Origin: Natrialba aegyptia DSM 13077
GTDB lineage: Archaea; Halobacteriota; Halobacteria; Halobacteriales; Natrialbaceae
Assembly (NCBI RefSeq): GCF_000337535.1
Contig: NZ_AOIP01000053.1
Location: 18,506 to 82,505, forward strand
DNA: 64,000 nucleotides
Direction of reading: 5' to 3'
Part shown: one piece after another, positions 26,551 to 34,414 of the stretch
Layout: each line of letters starts with the position of its first letter
Position numbering within the stretch: the stretch's first letter is position 1
Program-made: the position numbers and the translations under genes
Notes under the pieces: model-generated
What the model saw: the letters and a program-made list of their open reading frames with translations, nothing else
Databases searched by the model: none
What the model was told of the DNA's origin: nothing

Positions 26551-26966
26551 AGTGGTAACGACTACCCTCGTCGGTCTTTGCAGCGCTGTCAAAGGTCGAA
26601 ATCGGCCGTCTAGGCCCTATTTATTCCCTCTCATCTCGTAACTGAGCCCCTTCTACAAAAGAGATACCTTACAATATATGAAATAAAAATCCCCATTTCA
26701 AAAATAAATTTTATTTCCTGACGTGGCCAGTCCCCGATAGGATCATCTCCTGCATTCTCAGAGTCGACGAATACGCTGGCGAAGGGAGGTATCGACCTCC
26801 GGTCCCCTAACCACATGCAGTTCCCTACCACAATGTGGTCGGAATCGGTCAATCACCTAATTCCATTTACACGGGGACGTCACAGACGTCAGGCGGAGTT
26901 CGGTCGGCTCCTGGGATTCCTTTGTTTCCACCACCTATTTGCAATGAGAGTCGGTACCAACGCTCG
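26551..26966. other. Intergenic stretch, no gene seen
   Basis: About 416 nt. It has a low-GC core (26680-26720), a GGAGGT/ACCTCC inverted repeat with a 4-nt centre (26785-26800), and an ACCACAT/ATGTGGT repeat spaced 16 nt (about 26810-26839). The open frame crossing its end is only the untranslated 5' extension of the CNNM gene. Confidence 0.45.
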
Positions 26967-28025
26967 ATGACCCCTCTTGAGATCAGCCTCCGCATCGGTG
27001 CGGGACTGTTCTTGATCCTGATCAACGCGTATTTCGTCGCCATCGAATTCGCGTTGACACGAGTCAGGCAGTACCCCAAATCGGAGTTCGATACACCTGG
27101 TCTGCGACGCGCGTGGGAGATGACCAACGACCTCGAATTGTACCTCACCACCTGCCAGATCTGGATTTCCGGAACTAGTATCGCGCTGGGGATCGTCGCT
27201 GAACCCGGCTTAGCTGCGCTCTTCGAGCCACTCTTTCAGGACACGTTCCTGGCATCCGTCGGTGCTGGTTCGCTGCTGGGCTTTTTCCTCATCAACATGG
27301 TCCACCTGACTCACGGCGAGCAGACGCCGACCTACCTCGGCGTCGAGCGGTCGAAGCAGGTCGCTCGGTACGGGGCTCGACCGCTGTACTGGTTCGCGTG
27401 GCTGATTTCACCCCTCATCAAGTTCGGTGACTGGGTTGCGAAAGGCACGCTCCGGCTGTTCGGTGTCGAAATGACCGGTGCGTGGCTCGAAACCGAGGAA
27501 GAAGTCCTGGAGACCAGGGCACAACTCCGAAGCCGACTCGGTGATATGCTCGAAGAAATCGAGGTTCCGGAAGAACGCCGTGACGAGGTTCTCAATGCGC
27601 TCGACATCGACGAGATCTCAGTCGAGGAAATTATGGTCTCGACCGAGGACATCGTCGCACTCTCTACGACAGTATCCATCGAGGAAAACTTCGATCGCAT
27701 CCAACACACACCACATACTCGATTCCCGCTCGTGGGCGAGGAGTTGACTGACTTCCACGGTATCGTCTACGCCCCGTCGATCATCAACAACTTCGACGAC
27801 CTCCAGGAGGGCGCAGTGACGTTCGAGGAGGTTGCAGCCCCGCCAATGACGCTGTCAGCGGATACGACTGTGAGCGACGCCTTCGATCAGTTCCAGGCAC
27901 AGGGACAGGAGTTGGCACTCGTTGTCAGCGATGGTGAGGTGGTCGGATTACTCACTGCCACGGACACGCTCGAAGCCGTAATGGGACAGTTGGAAGACCC
28001 GCTCGATGACGAATATTTAGAGTAG
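26967..28025 (+). CDS. CNNM/CorC-type membrane protein with CBS pair
   Basis: About 352 residues. The DUF21 (CNNM) transmembrane domain covers residues 1-160 with three or four helices (LFLILINAYFVAIEFAL, IALGIVAEPGLAALF) and the conserved HLTHGEQTPTYLGVE stretch. A CBS pair follows (about 210-340; VEEIMVSTEDIV and EVVGLLTATDTLEAV). Family members take part in Mg2+ or Na+-linked transport or ion sensing. No CorC_HlyC domain follows, so it is a short form. ATG 26967 matches family starts; the longer frame from 26835 is not supported. Confidence 0.82.
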   Translation: MTPLEISLRIGAGLFLILINAYFVAIEFALTRVRQYPKSEFDTPGLRRAWEMTNDLELYLTTCQIWISGTSIALGIVAEPGLAALFEPLFQDTFLASVGAGSLLGFFLINMVHLTHGEQTPTYLGVERSKQVARYGARPLYWFAWLISPLIKFGDWVAKGTLRLFGVEMTGAWLETEEEVLETRAQLRSRLGDMLEEIEVPEERRDEVLNALDIDEISVEEIMVSTEDIVALSTTVSIEENFDRIQHTPHTRFPLVGEELTDFHGIVYAPSIINNFDDLQEGAVTFEEVAAPPMTLSADTTVSDAFDQFQAQGQELALVVSDGEVVGLLTATDTLEAVMGQLEDPLDDEYLE

Positions 28026-28272
28026 AAACCTCTGACAGGCTCGACGGGAAAGTGGCAGATGATTCGGCGAATGTCCGGCCCCTGGTGGGAGTATTCGTCT
28101 GAATGGGTCGATATCTGTCGAATCGTGCCGGATACTACGTGTATAGAGCATACGGGCCAGCGAGAGAATACGATTTCTGGAAGTCGTACCTGTATTCGGC
28201 CTGTGAACGGGACTAGTCGTTCTGAACCCGAAGACGAGTCCACCTAAAACCGTGGCTGCTGCTACAGATCGT

Positions 28273-28665
28273 TCATGAGTTCGCCGTGCGTGTTTCGCGG
28301 ACGAACTGTACCATTGCCACGAACAGGACGAGACAGATACCGATCATCAAACCCTGCGAGACCGTGGCGATAGTCGATTCGACCGGTTCACCCGTTAGCA
28401 ACGAAATCACATCGGGGATGCCGCGCGTCGATCCGAGAGCCCCGACCACTGCCAGGAGGCCGATTCCATAGGCAGCAAGCCGTTGCCGTTCCGGGTTCTG
28501 GTGTCCCACCACCCCCAGGATAGCGACAAGAACTCCGAAGAAGGTTGGAATGAGCGCTGTGATACTCGCGAAGTCCGAGAGCACGTATGCGCCGATCCCT
28601 ACGATGACGAGTACGACTCCGAGCGCGATTCCGAGCACGAACGTGGACGGGCTTGAACTCACCAT
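28273..28665 (-). CDS. Four-helix membrane protein, function unknown
   Basis: A 130-residue hydrophobic protein with four predicted helices (about residues 9-29, 33-53, 64-80 and 100-122) and short charged loops (HQNPERQR). Similar short integral membrane proteins are common in haloarchaea but I do not recognise a named family. It is separated by about 250 nt from both neighbours and appears monocistronic. Confidence 0.6.
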   Translation of the reverse strand: MVSSSPSTFVLGIALGVVLVIVGIGAYVLSDFASITALIPTFFGVLVAILGVVGHQNPERQRLAAYGIGLLAVVGALGSTRGIPDVISLLTGEPVESTIATVSQGLMIGICLVLFVAMVQFVRETRTANS

Positions 28666-28928
28666 ATACGATATCCGTGTGAAGCAGGTGTATGCGTTTC
28701 TATACTGAGTTAACCGTTAGATGATTCGATCCAACTCGTGAGGGACACACGCAATGGCATCTCGAAAAAGCCATCCCTCCGAACGTCGGAACCGGGTATC
28801 TCACCATGGTATAGGAAGACAGACCTTCACCGTATTCCACTATACGGCCGTAGCACTGGAAAATCAACATTCTGCTGTTTTCTGAGGACCGTGCTACCCG
28901 ATACGTGTTTGATCCAAAGAATCGATCG

Positions 28929-29786
28929 CTATGGAGAGAGGGTAAACCCATCCTCAGCCACGATCACGTCGCCGTCGAATACTGCCTCGGCATCTCGCCG
29001 CATCGATTCGAGATCACGGTACGGCATGATGTGCGTGAGAACGAGCGTCTGGACGCCAGCGTCCTGGGCGAGTTCTCCCGCGTCTGTGGCATCACAGTGA
29101 TTGGCCGTCAGTGTCGACTGGTCCAGGTCTCGTTCTCCCTCGGCATACCGTTGCCAGACGAACTGGTCGTCCTCGTCCGGCACACGGTCCTTGTCGACCG
29201 GGGCAGTGTTACAGTCCTGCACGAGGACGTCTGCATCAGAAGCGAACTCTGCGAGCGACGGGATCTTCCGCGTGTCGCCGGAGAAGACGAACGACGAACC
29301 GGTTTCGTGTTCCTCGAAGCGGAATGCGTACGTCTCGATGGAATGTTCGACCGGGAGTGCGTCGACCTTCCAGCCGTTCATTTCTTGACTGAACTCCTCT
29401 GTCACAAGTTCGGTTTCGATGTTCGAGATGCCGTCAGTCGGATAGATGTCCTTGCGGTACTCGATGTCTTCCGCGTAGACGTCGTACAGCGCGTCGACGA
29501 GCCGGTCGGTGCCGTCGGGTCCGTACACGGTGAGCGATTCGCGGCCACCCTCGGTCCAACTCGTGAACGCGAAGTGGAAGAACGACGCGTTGTGGTCCAG
29601 GTGATGGTGGGTGAAGAACATCGTCTCGATCTCTCCAAATGGAATTCGCGCATCCATGAGGCCGTAGACGGTGTTTGGCCCACAGTCAATCAGAACGCGT
29701 TCGTCTGCGATGTCAACGACGATGCTCGTGCCACCACGCTCGGGAATTGGGATGGGACTTCCCGTACCGACGAGGGTGATTTCCAT
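28929..29786 (-). CDS. MBL-fold metallohydrolase (RNase Z-like group)
   Basis: A 285-residue metallo-beta-lactamase-fold enzyme: GTGSPIPIPERGGTS at the N-terminus, THHHLDHNASFF (HxHxDH metal motif), VEHSIETYAFRFE, FSGDTRK and a C-terminal LTHIMPYRD with the last His. The order matches the RNase Z/arylsulfatase-like branch, but the flexible arm of tRNase Z is not evident, so a small-molecule hydrolase is as likely. The BASS transporter ends about 90 nt upstream on the same strand, so the two may be co-transcribed. Start ATG 29786 is chosen by homology. Confidence 0.8.
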   Translation of the reverse strand: MEITLVGTGSPIPIPERGGTSIVVDIADERVLIDCGPNTVYGLMDARIPFGEIETMFFTHHHLDHNASFFHFAFTSWTEGGRESLTVYGPDGTDRLVDALYDVYAEDIEYRKDIYPTDGISNIETELVTEEFSQEMNGWKVDALPVEHSIETYAFRFEEHETGSSFVFSGDTRKIPSLAEFASDADVLVQDCNTAPVDKDRVPDEDDQFVWQRYAEGERDLDQSTLTANHCDATDAGELAQDAGVQTLVLTHIMPYRDLESMRRDAEAVFDGDVIVAEDGFTLSP

Positions 29787-29878
29787 AGTTTTTCTACGGG
29801 ACAAAGCCGTTTGTACGTTCGCACCGTCGCTTGGATCACAGGGTTCCTTCGACGGATAGGTACCACTGCTGTAGTGGG

Positions 29879-30727
29879 TCACGCTTCGCCGGGTCGGCCC
29901 CAGAAACTCGCAACTGGGCCCGAGATGACGAGACTGAGGAGTCCGAACGCAACGATGATGGTGAGCACGCCTGGGTCGCGGAAACTCGTCGTGGCGATGA
30001 GCAACGCGATGGCAACGTTTCGCGCGGCAGTCGTCGTGGCGAGGACTTCCCGCGTGCCTTTACCTGGTCCACCGAGGGCGTATCCGAGGAGTAACGCAGC
30101 GCCGACGACAGCGACCGAGATGAACAGTGTCCCGGTACCGACGAGTTGGCGCATTTCGCCGGCATAGACGAGCGTCAAGAGGATAATCAGGAGAACGAGC
30201 AAGACGGTTGAGAGTCCCTGGATCGGTGGATGCAATCGCGTTGCAATTGACTGAAAGCGCGCCTTGACGCCGAGGCCACCGATCAGAGGGATCAGCTGCG
30301 TCACGACAACGATTCGGGCGATTCCGAGCGGGTCAGCTGAGACATCGCCGGGCATGAGGAGTGCCACCGTAATCGGTATCGTCGCGACGGAGACGACACC
30401 CAGAGCAGCCATCAGCCCGCTCGCGAACGCGACGTCGCTGTTCGAGATCTCGGCTAGTTTCGGACCAAAGGGTGCTCCCGGGGCCATGGCGATCAACAGG
30501 AGTCCGACGACGTGACCGGTCTCCATCGGAACAGCAAGGACGAATGCGAACGCCAGCAGCGGAACGAGGACGAGATTCACGAGCAGTGATTTCGCCAGCA
30601 GCCACCGTTGTCCGAGTGATATGAGGATCTCGTCGGTCGTCAACGCAAGCCCCATCGAAAGCATCGTCGCGAGCACGAAGACGACTGTCACAAAATCGAT
30701 GACTGCGGTGACTGTTATCGGTCCCAT
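29879..30727 (-). CDS. Bile acid:sodium symporter family (BASS) transporter
   Basis: A 282-residue membrane protein with nine or ten helices. Diagnostic parts are MAPGAPFGPKLAEISNSDVAFASG, the crossover motif of the BASS fold, and TTTAARNVAIALLIA, the second core motif. Substrates of archaeal members are mostly organic anions and are not predictable here. The MBL hydrolase lies just downstream on the same strand. Confidence 0.82.
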   Translation of the reverse strand: MGPITVTAVIDFVTVVFVLATMLSMGLALTTDEILISLGQRWLLAKSLLVNLVLVPLLAFAFVLAVPMETGHVVGLLLIAMAPGAPFGPKLAEISNSDVAFASGLMAALGVVSVATIPITVALLMPGDVSADPLGIARIVVVTQLIPLIGGLGVKARFQSIATRLHPPIQGLSTVLLVLLIILLTLVYAGEMRQLVGTGTLFISVAVVGAALLLGYALGGPGKGTREVLATTTAARNVAIALLIATTSFRDPGVLTIIVAFGLLSLVISGPVASFWGRPGEA

Positions 30728-31017
30728 TTGTCTATGAACTCGTTTCTCGATTTGGAGAGAAAAGTGGCCTGTATATCGATTTCACCGCTTTTTATCGATG
30801 GTCTACGCGTTCACTCATATCTGCTGGGATACCTTATTTGCCGAATAGGAAACCATCGATTTTCGAATTCGCCCGTCCGGATTGCAGTCGGCGTCTAGCA
30901 TATGAACGACCTACTCGGTGACCTTGATCAGACATAGGTACTCGAGAATTTGTGAGTCCATTTCTGAGGACTGTAACCGTGAGTGGAAATCAGAATTTGT
31001 CCAGATTCATCCGAACA

Positions 31018-31491
31018 CTACGCGGCTCTTACAGCCTCGGTCAGTTCGTCGTAGTCGGGTTCGTTCGTCGGATCGTCGGCAACCCAATCGTAGGTAATCG
31101 TCCTGTCCTCGTCGACGACGAACACCGCCCGATTTGCGACGTCGTAGAGCCCGAGCGGCTCGATGTTGATTTCGAGATCGTATGCCCGGATGGCGTCGCC
31201 GGCCATGTCGCTGACGAGGTCGAATTCGATCCCGTGTTCCTCGCGGAACGCACCCTGAGAGAACGGGGAGTCGGCGCTCACGCCGAAGACAGTTGCGCCA
31301 CCCTCCCCGAACTCATCGATTCGCTCCTGGAGCGCGACCATCTCGTTCGTACACGGAGGTGTGAACGCCCCAGGGAAGAAGGCGAGAACGACTGGATCAG
31401 TACCGATGTGATCTTCGAAGTTGAACGGTTCGTGGTCGCTCGTGCCGAGCGTTGCAGTGAACGTCGGTGCAGTGTCTCCTTGGGAAACCAT
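31018..31491 (-). CDS. Peroxiredoxin (AhpC/TSA family)
   Basis: A 157-residue thioredoxin-fold peroxidase with the peroxidatic Cys in FFPGAFTPPCTNEM and the conserved Arg-containing VANRAVFVVDEDR. No clear resolving Cys is present, so it works as a 1-Cys type or with a partner thiol. It is closely similar to the peroxiredoxin at 58839-59312. The candidate regulon element lies 45.5 nt before its start (31532-31541). Confidence 0.92.
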   Translation of the reverse strand: MVSQGDTAPTFTATLGTSDHEPFNFEDHIGTDPVVLAFFPGAFTPPCTNEMVALQERIDEFGEGGATVFGVSADSPFSQGAFREEHGIEFDLVSDMAGDAIRAYDLEINIEPLGLYDVANRAVFVVDEDRTITYDWVADDPTNEPDYDELTEAVRAA

Positions 31492-31531
31492 CGAGATTCA
31501 CTTCGAGCCGTCGGGTGAAAAATGCCGGCCC

Positions 31532-31541
31532 GAACATACTC
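31532..31541 (-). promoter_or_regulatory. Regulon element, peroxiredoxin gene
   Basis: GAGTATGTTC followed by GGG on the minus strand, centred 45.5 nt before ATG 31491. Fits the GAR-N4-TTCGG consensus. Confidence 0.6.
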
Positions 31542-31614
31542 TGTGTGAGTTCCTCACGAGGAGTACATCTGCTGCCAGCACGGGTCAGAAAAGCAGATGT
31601 CTGTGAGGTGGCCG

Positions 31615-32274
31615 TTAGGCGGTCTGTCGGGGCGCAGTACGGTCTGATTCGGTTCCGCGCTCGAACGACTTGACAATTCGTTCCTCGGCGCGGTGCAGAA
31701 TCTCTGAACACGTCGACTTCGCCATGTCCAGTGACGCTGCGAGGTCCTCCTGCGTACACTGTCGTGGGGAGTCGTAGTATCCCCGTCTCAAGGCAGCTTC
31801 GATCAGTCGTTGCTGCTTGTTGGTCAGGATTCGATCGAACTCAGGCTTGGCGTGGATGTGCTCGACGACGTATCCGACCTCCGACTCATCCAGCGCCGAC
31901 CCAAGCGTCGATAACCTGTTTCGCGTCGTGGTCAGTTTCCATTCGACCTGGCCGTTCTGGATTTCGAAGGGCATCTCCACTGGGACGCCCGCTTTGTCGA
32001 GAACGTCCAAGAGAATCGGTTTGTCCGCCTCGATCTGGAGGAGAGCTCGATTCGGCTCTTGGTGGAACACCTCCACAGTGTGTACAGGGTCGAACGACCG
32101 GATCGATTCGATAATCTCCGTTGGCTTCTCTGCCAGTAGCTCGACGAATCCAACGCCGACGGCGTCGGCAGACTGAGCAGATCGAACACGAAATTCTGCT
32201 GAAGGATGGTTTCGTGAGACGGTACCAATCCAAGTTCGCTTCGGGATCGTCAGGGTCAGTGAAGCACACACCAT
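31615..32274 (-). CDS. HTH_10 (Bat-type) transcriptional regulator
   Basis: A 219-residue haloarchaeal regulator. The N-terminal 150 residues form the Bat-associated sensory region with no obvious cofactor site. The C-terminal HTH_10 domain reads LTNKQQRLIEAALRRGYY, then CTQEDLAASLDMAKSTCSEILHRAE. Bat-type proteins activate genes under low oxygen, light or redox signals, and some haloarchaeal members govern denitrification. It may control the shared promoter element of this region. Its own start is overlapped by a 20-bp perfect palindrome, suggesting repression by another factor or by itself. Confidence 0.82.
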   Translation of the reverse strand: MVCASLTLTIPKRTWIGTVSRNHPSAEFRVRSAQSADAVGVGFVELLAEKPTEIIESIRSFDPVHTVEVFHQEPNRALLQIEADKPILLDVLDKAGVPVEMPFEIQNGQVEWKLTTTRNRLSTLGSALDESEVGYVVEHIHAKPEFDRILTNKQQRLIEAALRRGYYDSPRQCTQEDLAASLDMAKSTCSEILHRAEERIVKSFERGTESDRTAPRQTA

Positions 32275-32292
32275 TTTAGGTAAACCTAAAAT
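32273..32292 (-). promoter_or_regulatory. Perfect 9-bp palindrome at the start of the Bat-type gene
   Basis: ATTTTAGGT and ACCTAAAAT flank a 2-nt centre. It covers the first bases of the gene (ATG complement at 32272-32274) and lies between it and a TATA-like ATTAAAA near 32302. A protein bound here would block initiation. The TTAGG-N4-CCTAA core resembles DtxR/SirR-type iron boxes. Confidence 0.65.
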
Positions 32293-32316
32293 CGGTTAGC
32301 TATTAAAAGCATCTCC

Positions 32317-32326
32317 GAACATGTGC
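32317..32326 (-). promoter_or_regulatory. Partial regulon element, Bat-type regulator gene
   Basis: GCACATGTTC followed by GGA on the minus strand, centred 47.5 nt before ATG 32274. The TTCGG half is intact, the other half weak. Confidence 0.4.
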
Positions 32327-32380
32327 GAGTGACTGTGCGACCAAAATCGATCCCGAGGAGATTCCTCTGAACAAACGCTA

Positions 32381-32641
32381 CTATCGCCAGATAACGGTGA
32401 CGACCTGCTCGTCGCCTTCGATCGTCTCGTACGTGTAGCCCCGGTCGTCCAGTTGCGGATAGAGGTGCTGGGGTGCGCGGTCGTTCCGCTGGACGAGTAC
32501 CACCTCGTCGTCGAGGTCAGCAAGCCGTTCGAGCGTGTTCTTCAGTGGTTGTGGCGGCGGTAGCTCTCTGGCATCGATGGTTTCAGTCGGTCGGTCAGTT
32601 GGTGCTCCGACTTCCTCCACGTACGAAGCAATCTCTGGCAT
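32381..32641 (-). CDS. DUF2249 family protein
   Basis: An 86-residue acidic protein with the DUF2249 core: IDARELPPPQPLKNTLERLADL, DDEVVLVQRNDRAPQHLYPQL, and a final strand ending in VVTVIW. DUF2249 modules are small alpha/beta folds related to TusA, linked to denitrification and sulfur-transfer gene sets. Here the module lacks the TusA cysteine. Four DUF2249 genes occur in this window. The regulon element is centred exactly 44.5 nt before its start. Confidence 0.82.
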   Translation of the reverse strand: MPEIASYVEEVGAPTDRPTETIDARELPPPQPLKNTLERLADLDDEVVLVQRNDRAPQHLYPQLDDRGYTYETIEGDEQVVTVIWR

Positions 32642-32680
32642 AACTGCTCGTCAGGGCGAGATAGGCAAACACCTTAACCC

Positions 32681-32690
32681 GAATCTATTC
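32681..32690 (-). promoter_or_regulatory. Regulon element, DUF2249 gene
   Basis: GAATAGATTC followed by GGG on the minus strand, centred 44.5 nt before ATG 32641. Confidence 0.65.
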
Positions 32691-32781
32691 AGGAGGTCCG
32701 ATGGACGAGGGAAGATCACGTCCTGGTATTGATACGTGGGAATCGGCCTGGTATTTATCGCATTTGCCCCCGTATATCGGA

Positions 32782-33111
32782 ATGGAAACTATGTCTAGTA
32801 CCCACGACGACCACGACCACGACCACGACGCACAGCCCGTCACTGACCGAATTCACGACAACTCGTGGTCAGCGAACCTCGAGAAACCGGAACACGCCGA
32901 CGATAGGCAACTGGTGGTCGACCAGGCCCTTTCGGCGATCGAACACACCGCCCCCGGCAACCACGTGAACCTCGTCACACACGCCAACCACGGTCATCCA
33001 GAGGGCTACCTCTACGACGTATTAGAGAGCGAAGGTGGTGACGACGTGGAGTGGGAATACATAGAACAGTGTGGTTGCGGGGGACACGTCGTCAGAGTTC
33101 ACGTTTCGTAG
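32782..33111 (+). CDS. CGCGG-motif peptide, candidate rSAM-modified RiPP (copy 1)
   Basis: A 109-residue protein: His/Asp-rich N-terminus (HDDHDHDHD), the family block PVTDRIHDNSWSANLEKP, VNLVTHANHGHPEGYLYD, and EYIEQCGCGGHVVRVHV at the end. This is the haloarchaeal CGCGG family, described in protein-family databases as radical-SAM-modified RiPP precursors. No radical SAM gene is seen in the window. A TATA-like TATTTATC about 28 nt before ATG 32782 supports this start. It is divergent from a DUF2249 gene and closest to copy 4 (57000-57332). Confidence 0.78.
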   Translation: METMSSTHDDHDHDHDAQPVTDRIHDNSWSANLEKPEHADDRQLVVDQALSAIEHTAPGNHVNLVTHANHGHPEGYLYDVLESEGGDDVEWEYIEQCGCGGHVVRVHVS

Positions 33112-33203
33112 CGGTCGTCAGCAGGGATCTTTCGACCGGCTCAATTTCTCTGGAAACGAAGACTAAGTGACTCCCCATTTCCTGTCCGAATCCATACTCG
33201 CTT

Positions 33204-33213
33204 GAATATATTC
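33204..33213 (+). promoter_or_regulatory. Regulon element, 33253 gene
   Basis: Perfect palindrome GAATATATTC followed by GGA, centred 44.5 nt before ATG 33253. The same 14-mer recurs at 34364-34377. Confidence 0.65.
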
Positions 33214-33252
33214 GGAGAACCAACCACGCTCCCCGGGACCGTACGATTACCT

Positions 33253-33873
33253 ATGCCTGGGTTCCCATCTCCGTTCGGCGGCGAGGACGACGAGCTCTTC
33301 GATCCCTACGATGAGTTCGTCTCCGATAACGTCCCGATGCCAGGGCCGTTTCTCGACGAACACAATATCCTGGCTGGGTTGGACCACGTCATCTTCCACA
33401 GATTGACGCGTGAACTCTTTGAGGAGCGGAAGGTATACGACATGACGTTCAACTATAACCTCGCACGGTTGAACCTCGATACGCGCCATCCCGGCGCAGG
33501 GTATCGGTATGCGGTGGAATCACCCGATGTTGACGACGCCATCGACGCCGACGACATCGATAGCGTCTTGCGGGCTGAATTCACCCCCACGACGCCATTT
33601 TGTCCGCAGACGCACACGCTGACAATCGGATCGTTCAGGGCCTGGAACGGCCTGTCTGATCGTCACGAGTACGACCTCGTTCGCGTCCGGGCGGCGCCGA
33701 TGCACCACCAGAGCGAAGCGATCAACGAACAACTCGCAGAACTCGAAACGACGTTCCTTGAGGAGGGCGACCCCGAAGCCGAACCGACCGAAGCCCGTGA
33801 AGTCGGCTCAAACCCGATGGAGCGCGCGATGAAGGAGGAGGGGACCAGCCGCGGTCCTCAGGCACCGTTCTGA
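33253..33873 (+). CDS. Conserved haloarchaeal protein with TPTTPFCPQ motif
   Basis: A 206-residue soluble protein. Residues 100-150 read LRAEFTPTTPFCPQTHTLTIGSFRAWNGL, which recalls the TPTxxxCP signature of MIP18/PaaD-type (DUF59) Fe-S assembly proteins. The ends are acidic and probably disordered (EEGDPEAEPTEA). I do not recognise a named family. Its promoter carries the regulon element, and the two following genes carry it too. An Fe-S maturation role is inference from the motif only. Confidence 0.65.
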   Translation: MPGFPSPFGGEDDELFDPYDEFVSDNVPMPGPFLDEHNILAGLDHVIFHRLTRELFEERKVYDMTFNYNLARLNLDTRHPGAGYRYAVESPDVDDAIDADDIDSVLRAEFTPTTPFCPQTHTLTIGSFRAWNGLSDRHEYDLVRVRAAPMHHQSEAINEQLAELETTFLEEGDPEAEPTEAREVGSNPMERAMKEEGTSRGPQAPF

Positions 33874-33917
33874 GACGAAGGCGGGGGTAACGGTACCCAC
33901 ATCGGGGGCAGTAGCAT

Positions 33918-33927
33918 GAACATTTTC
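33918..33927 (+). promoter_or_regulatory. Regulon element, 33967 gene
   Basis: GAACATTTTC followed by GC, centred 44.5 nt before ATG 33967. Confidence 0.6.
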
Positions 33928-33966
33928 GCATCGACACTGACCTCCCCACCCAACCAATGATTCAAC

Positions 33967-34230
33967 ATGGCAGTGACGAAAACGCTCCCCAAAGGATGGC
34001 AACTTCGACACAAACAGCAGTATCGTGATTCGTTCATCGAGCGCGACTACACTCGGATCGCGTATTCGGACGGCGATCGGACCATCTACATCAACGACAT
34101 CCAAAAACCCAATTCGTTCGAAGGCTGGCGGTTTCTGGTTCGGGTCCAGGGTACTGACAACCGGCAACTCGGTATTACCGAGGATCTCTCGGAGGCCGAG
34201 ACGATCGCACGCGAGTATATGAGGGAGTGA
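33967..34230 (+). CDS. Small haloarchaeal protein, function unknown
   Basis: An 87-residue protein with alternating aromatic and basic residues (KGWQLRHKQQYRDSFIERDYTRIAY) and a predicted beta-rich core (RTIYIND, WRFLVRVQ). No known domain was recognised. It has its own copy of the regulon element at exactly 44.5 nt before the start, like the genes on both sides, so it is probably expressed under the same condition. Confidence 0.62.
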   Translation: MAVTKTLPKGWQLRHKQQYRDSFIERDYTRIAYSDGDRTIYINDIQKPNSFEGWRFLVRVQGTDNRQLGITEDLSEAETIAREYMRE

Positions 34231-34364
34231 TCGAATGCGACACCATCTCTCGAACGCAACGGCGACGTATACAGCGATAGCAGGCGACGACCAGTAGGAT
34301 GCTCGCCGCTAGCGAAGCGACGGATGGCGTTGGTCCGTACGACCGCCGATACGCAGCTGTGACT

Positions 34365-34374
34365 GAATATATTC
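34365..34374 (+). promoter_or_regulatory. Regulon element, 34415 gene
   Basis: GAATATATTC followed by GGA, centred 45.5 nt before ATG 34415; same 14-mer as at 33203-33216. Confidence 0.65.
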
Positions 34375-34414
34375 GGAGGCATCGACTCACAGGTCCATCA
34401 CGAAAGCGTAGACG

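Noticed and set aside
28026..28272. Short open frame after the CNNM gene (28059-28247)
   Set aside because: No domain, poor coding signs and no start context; treated as intergenic.
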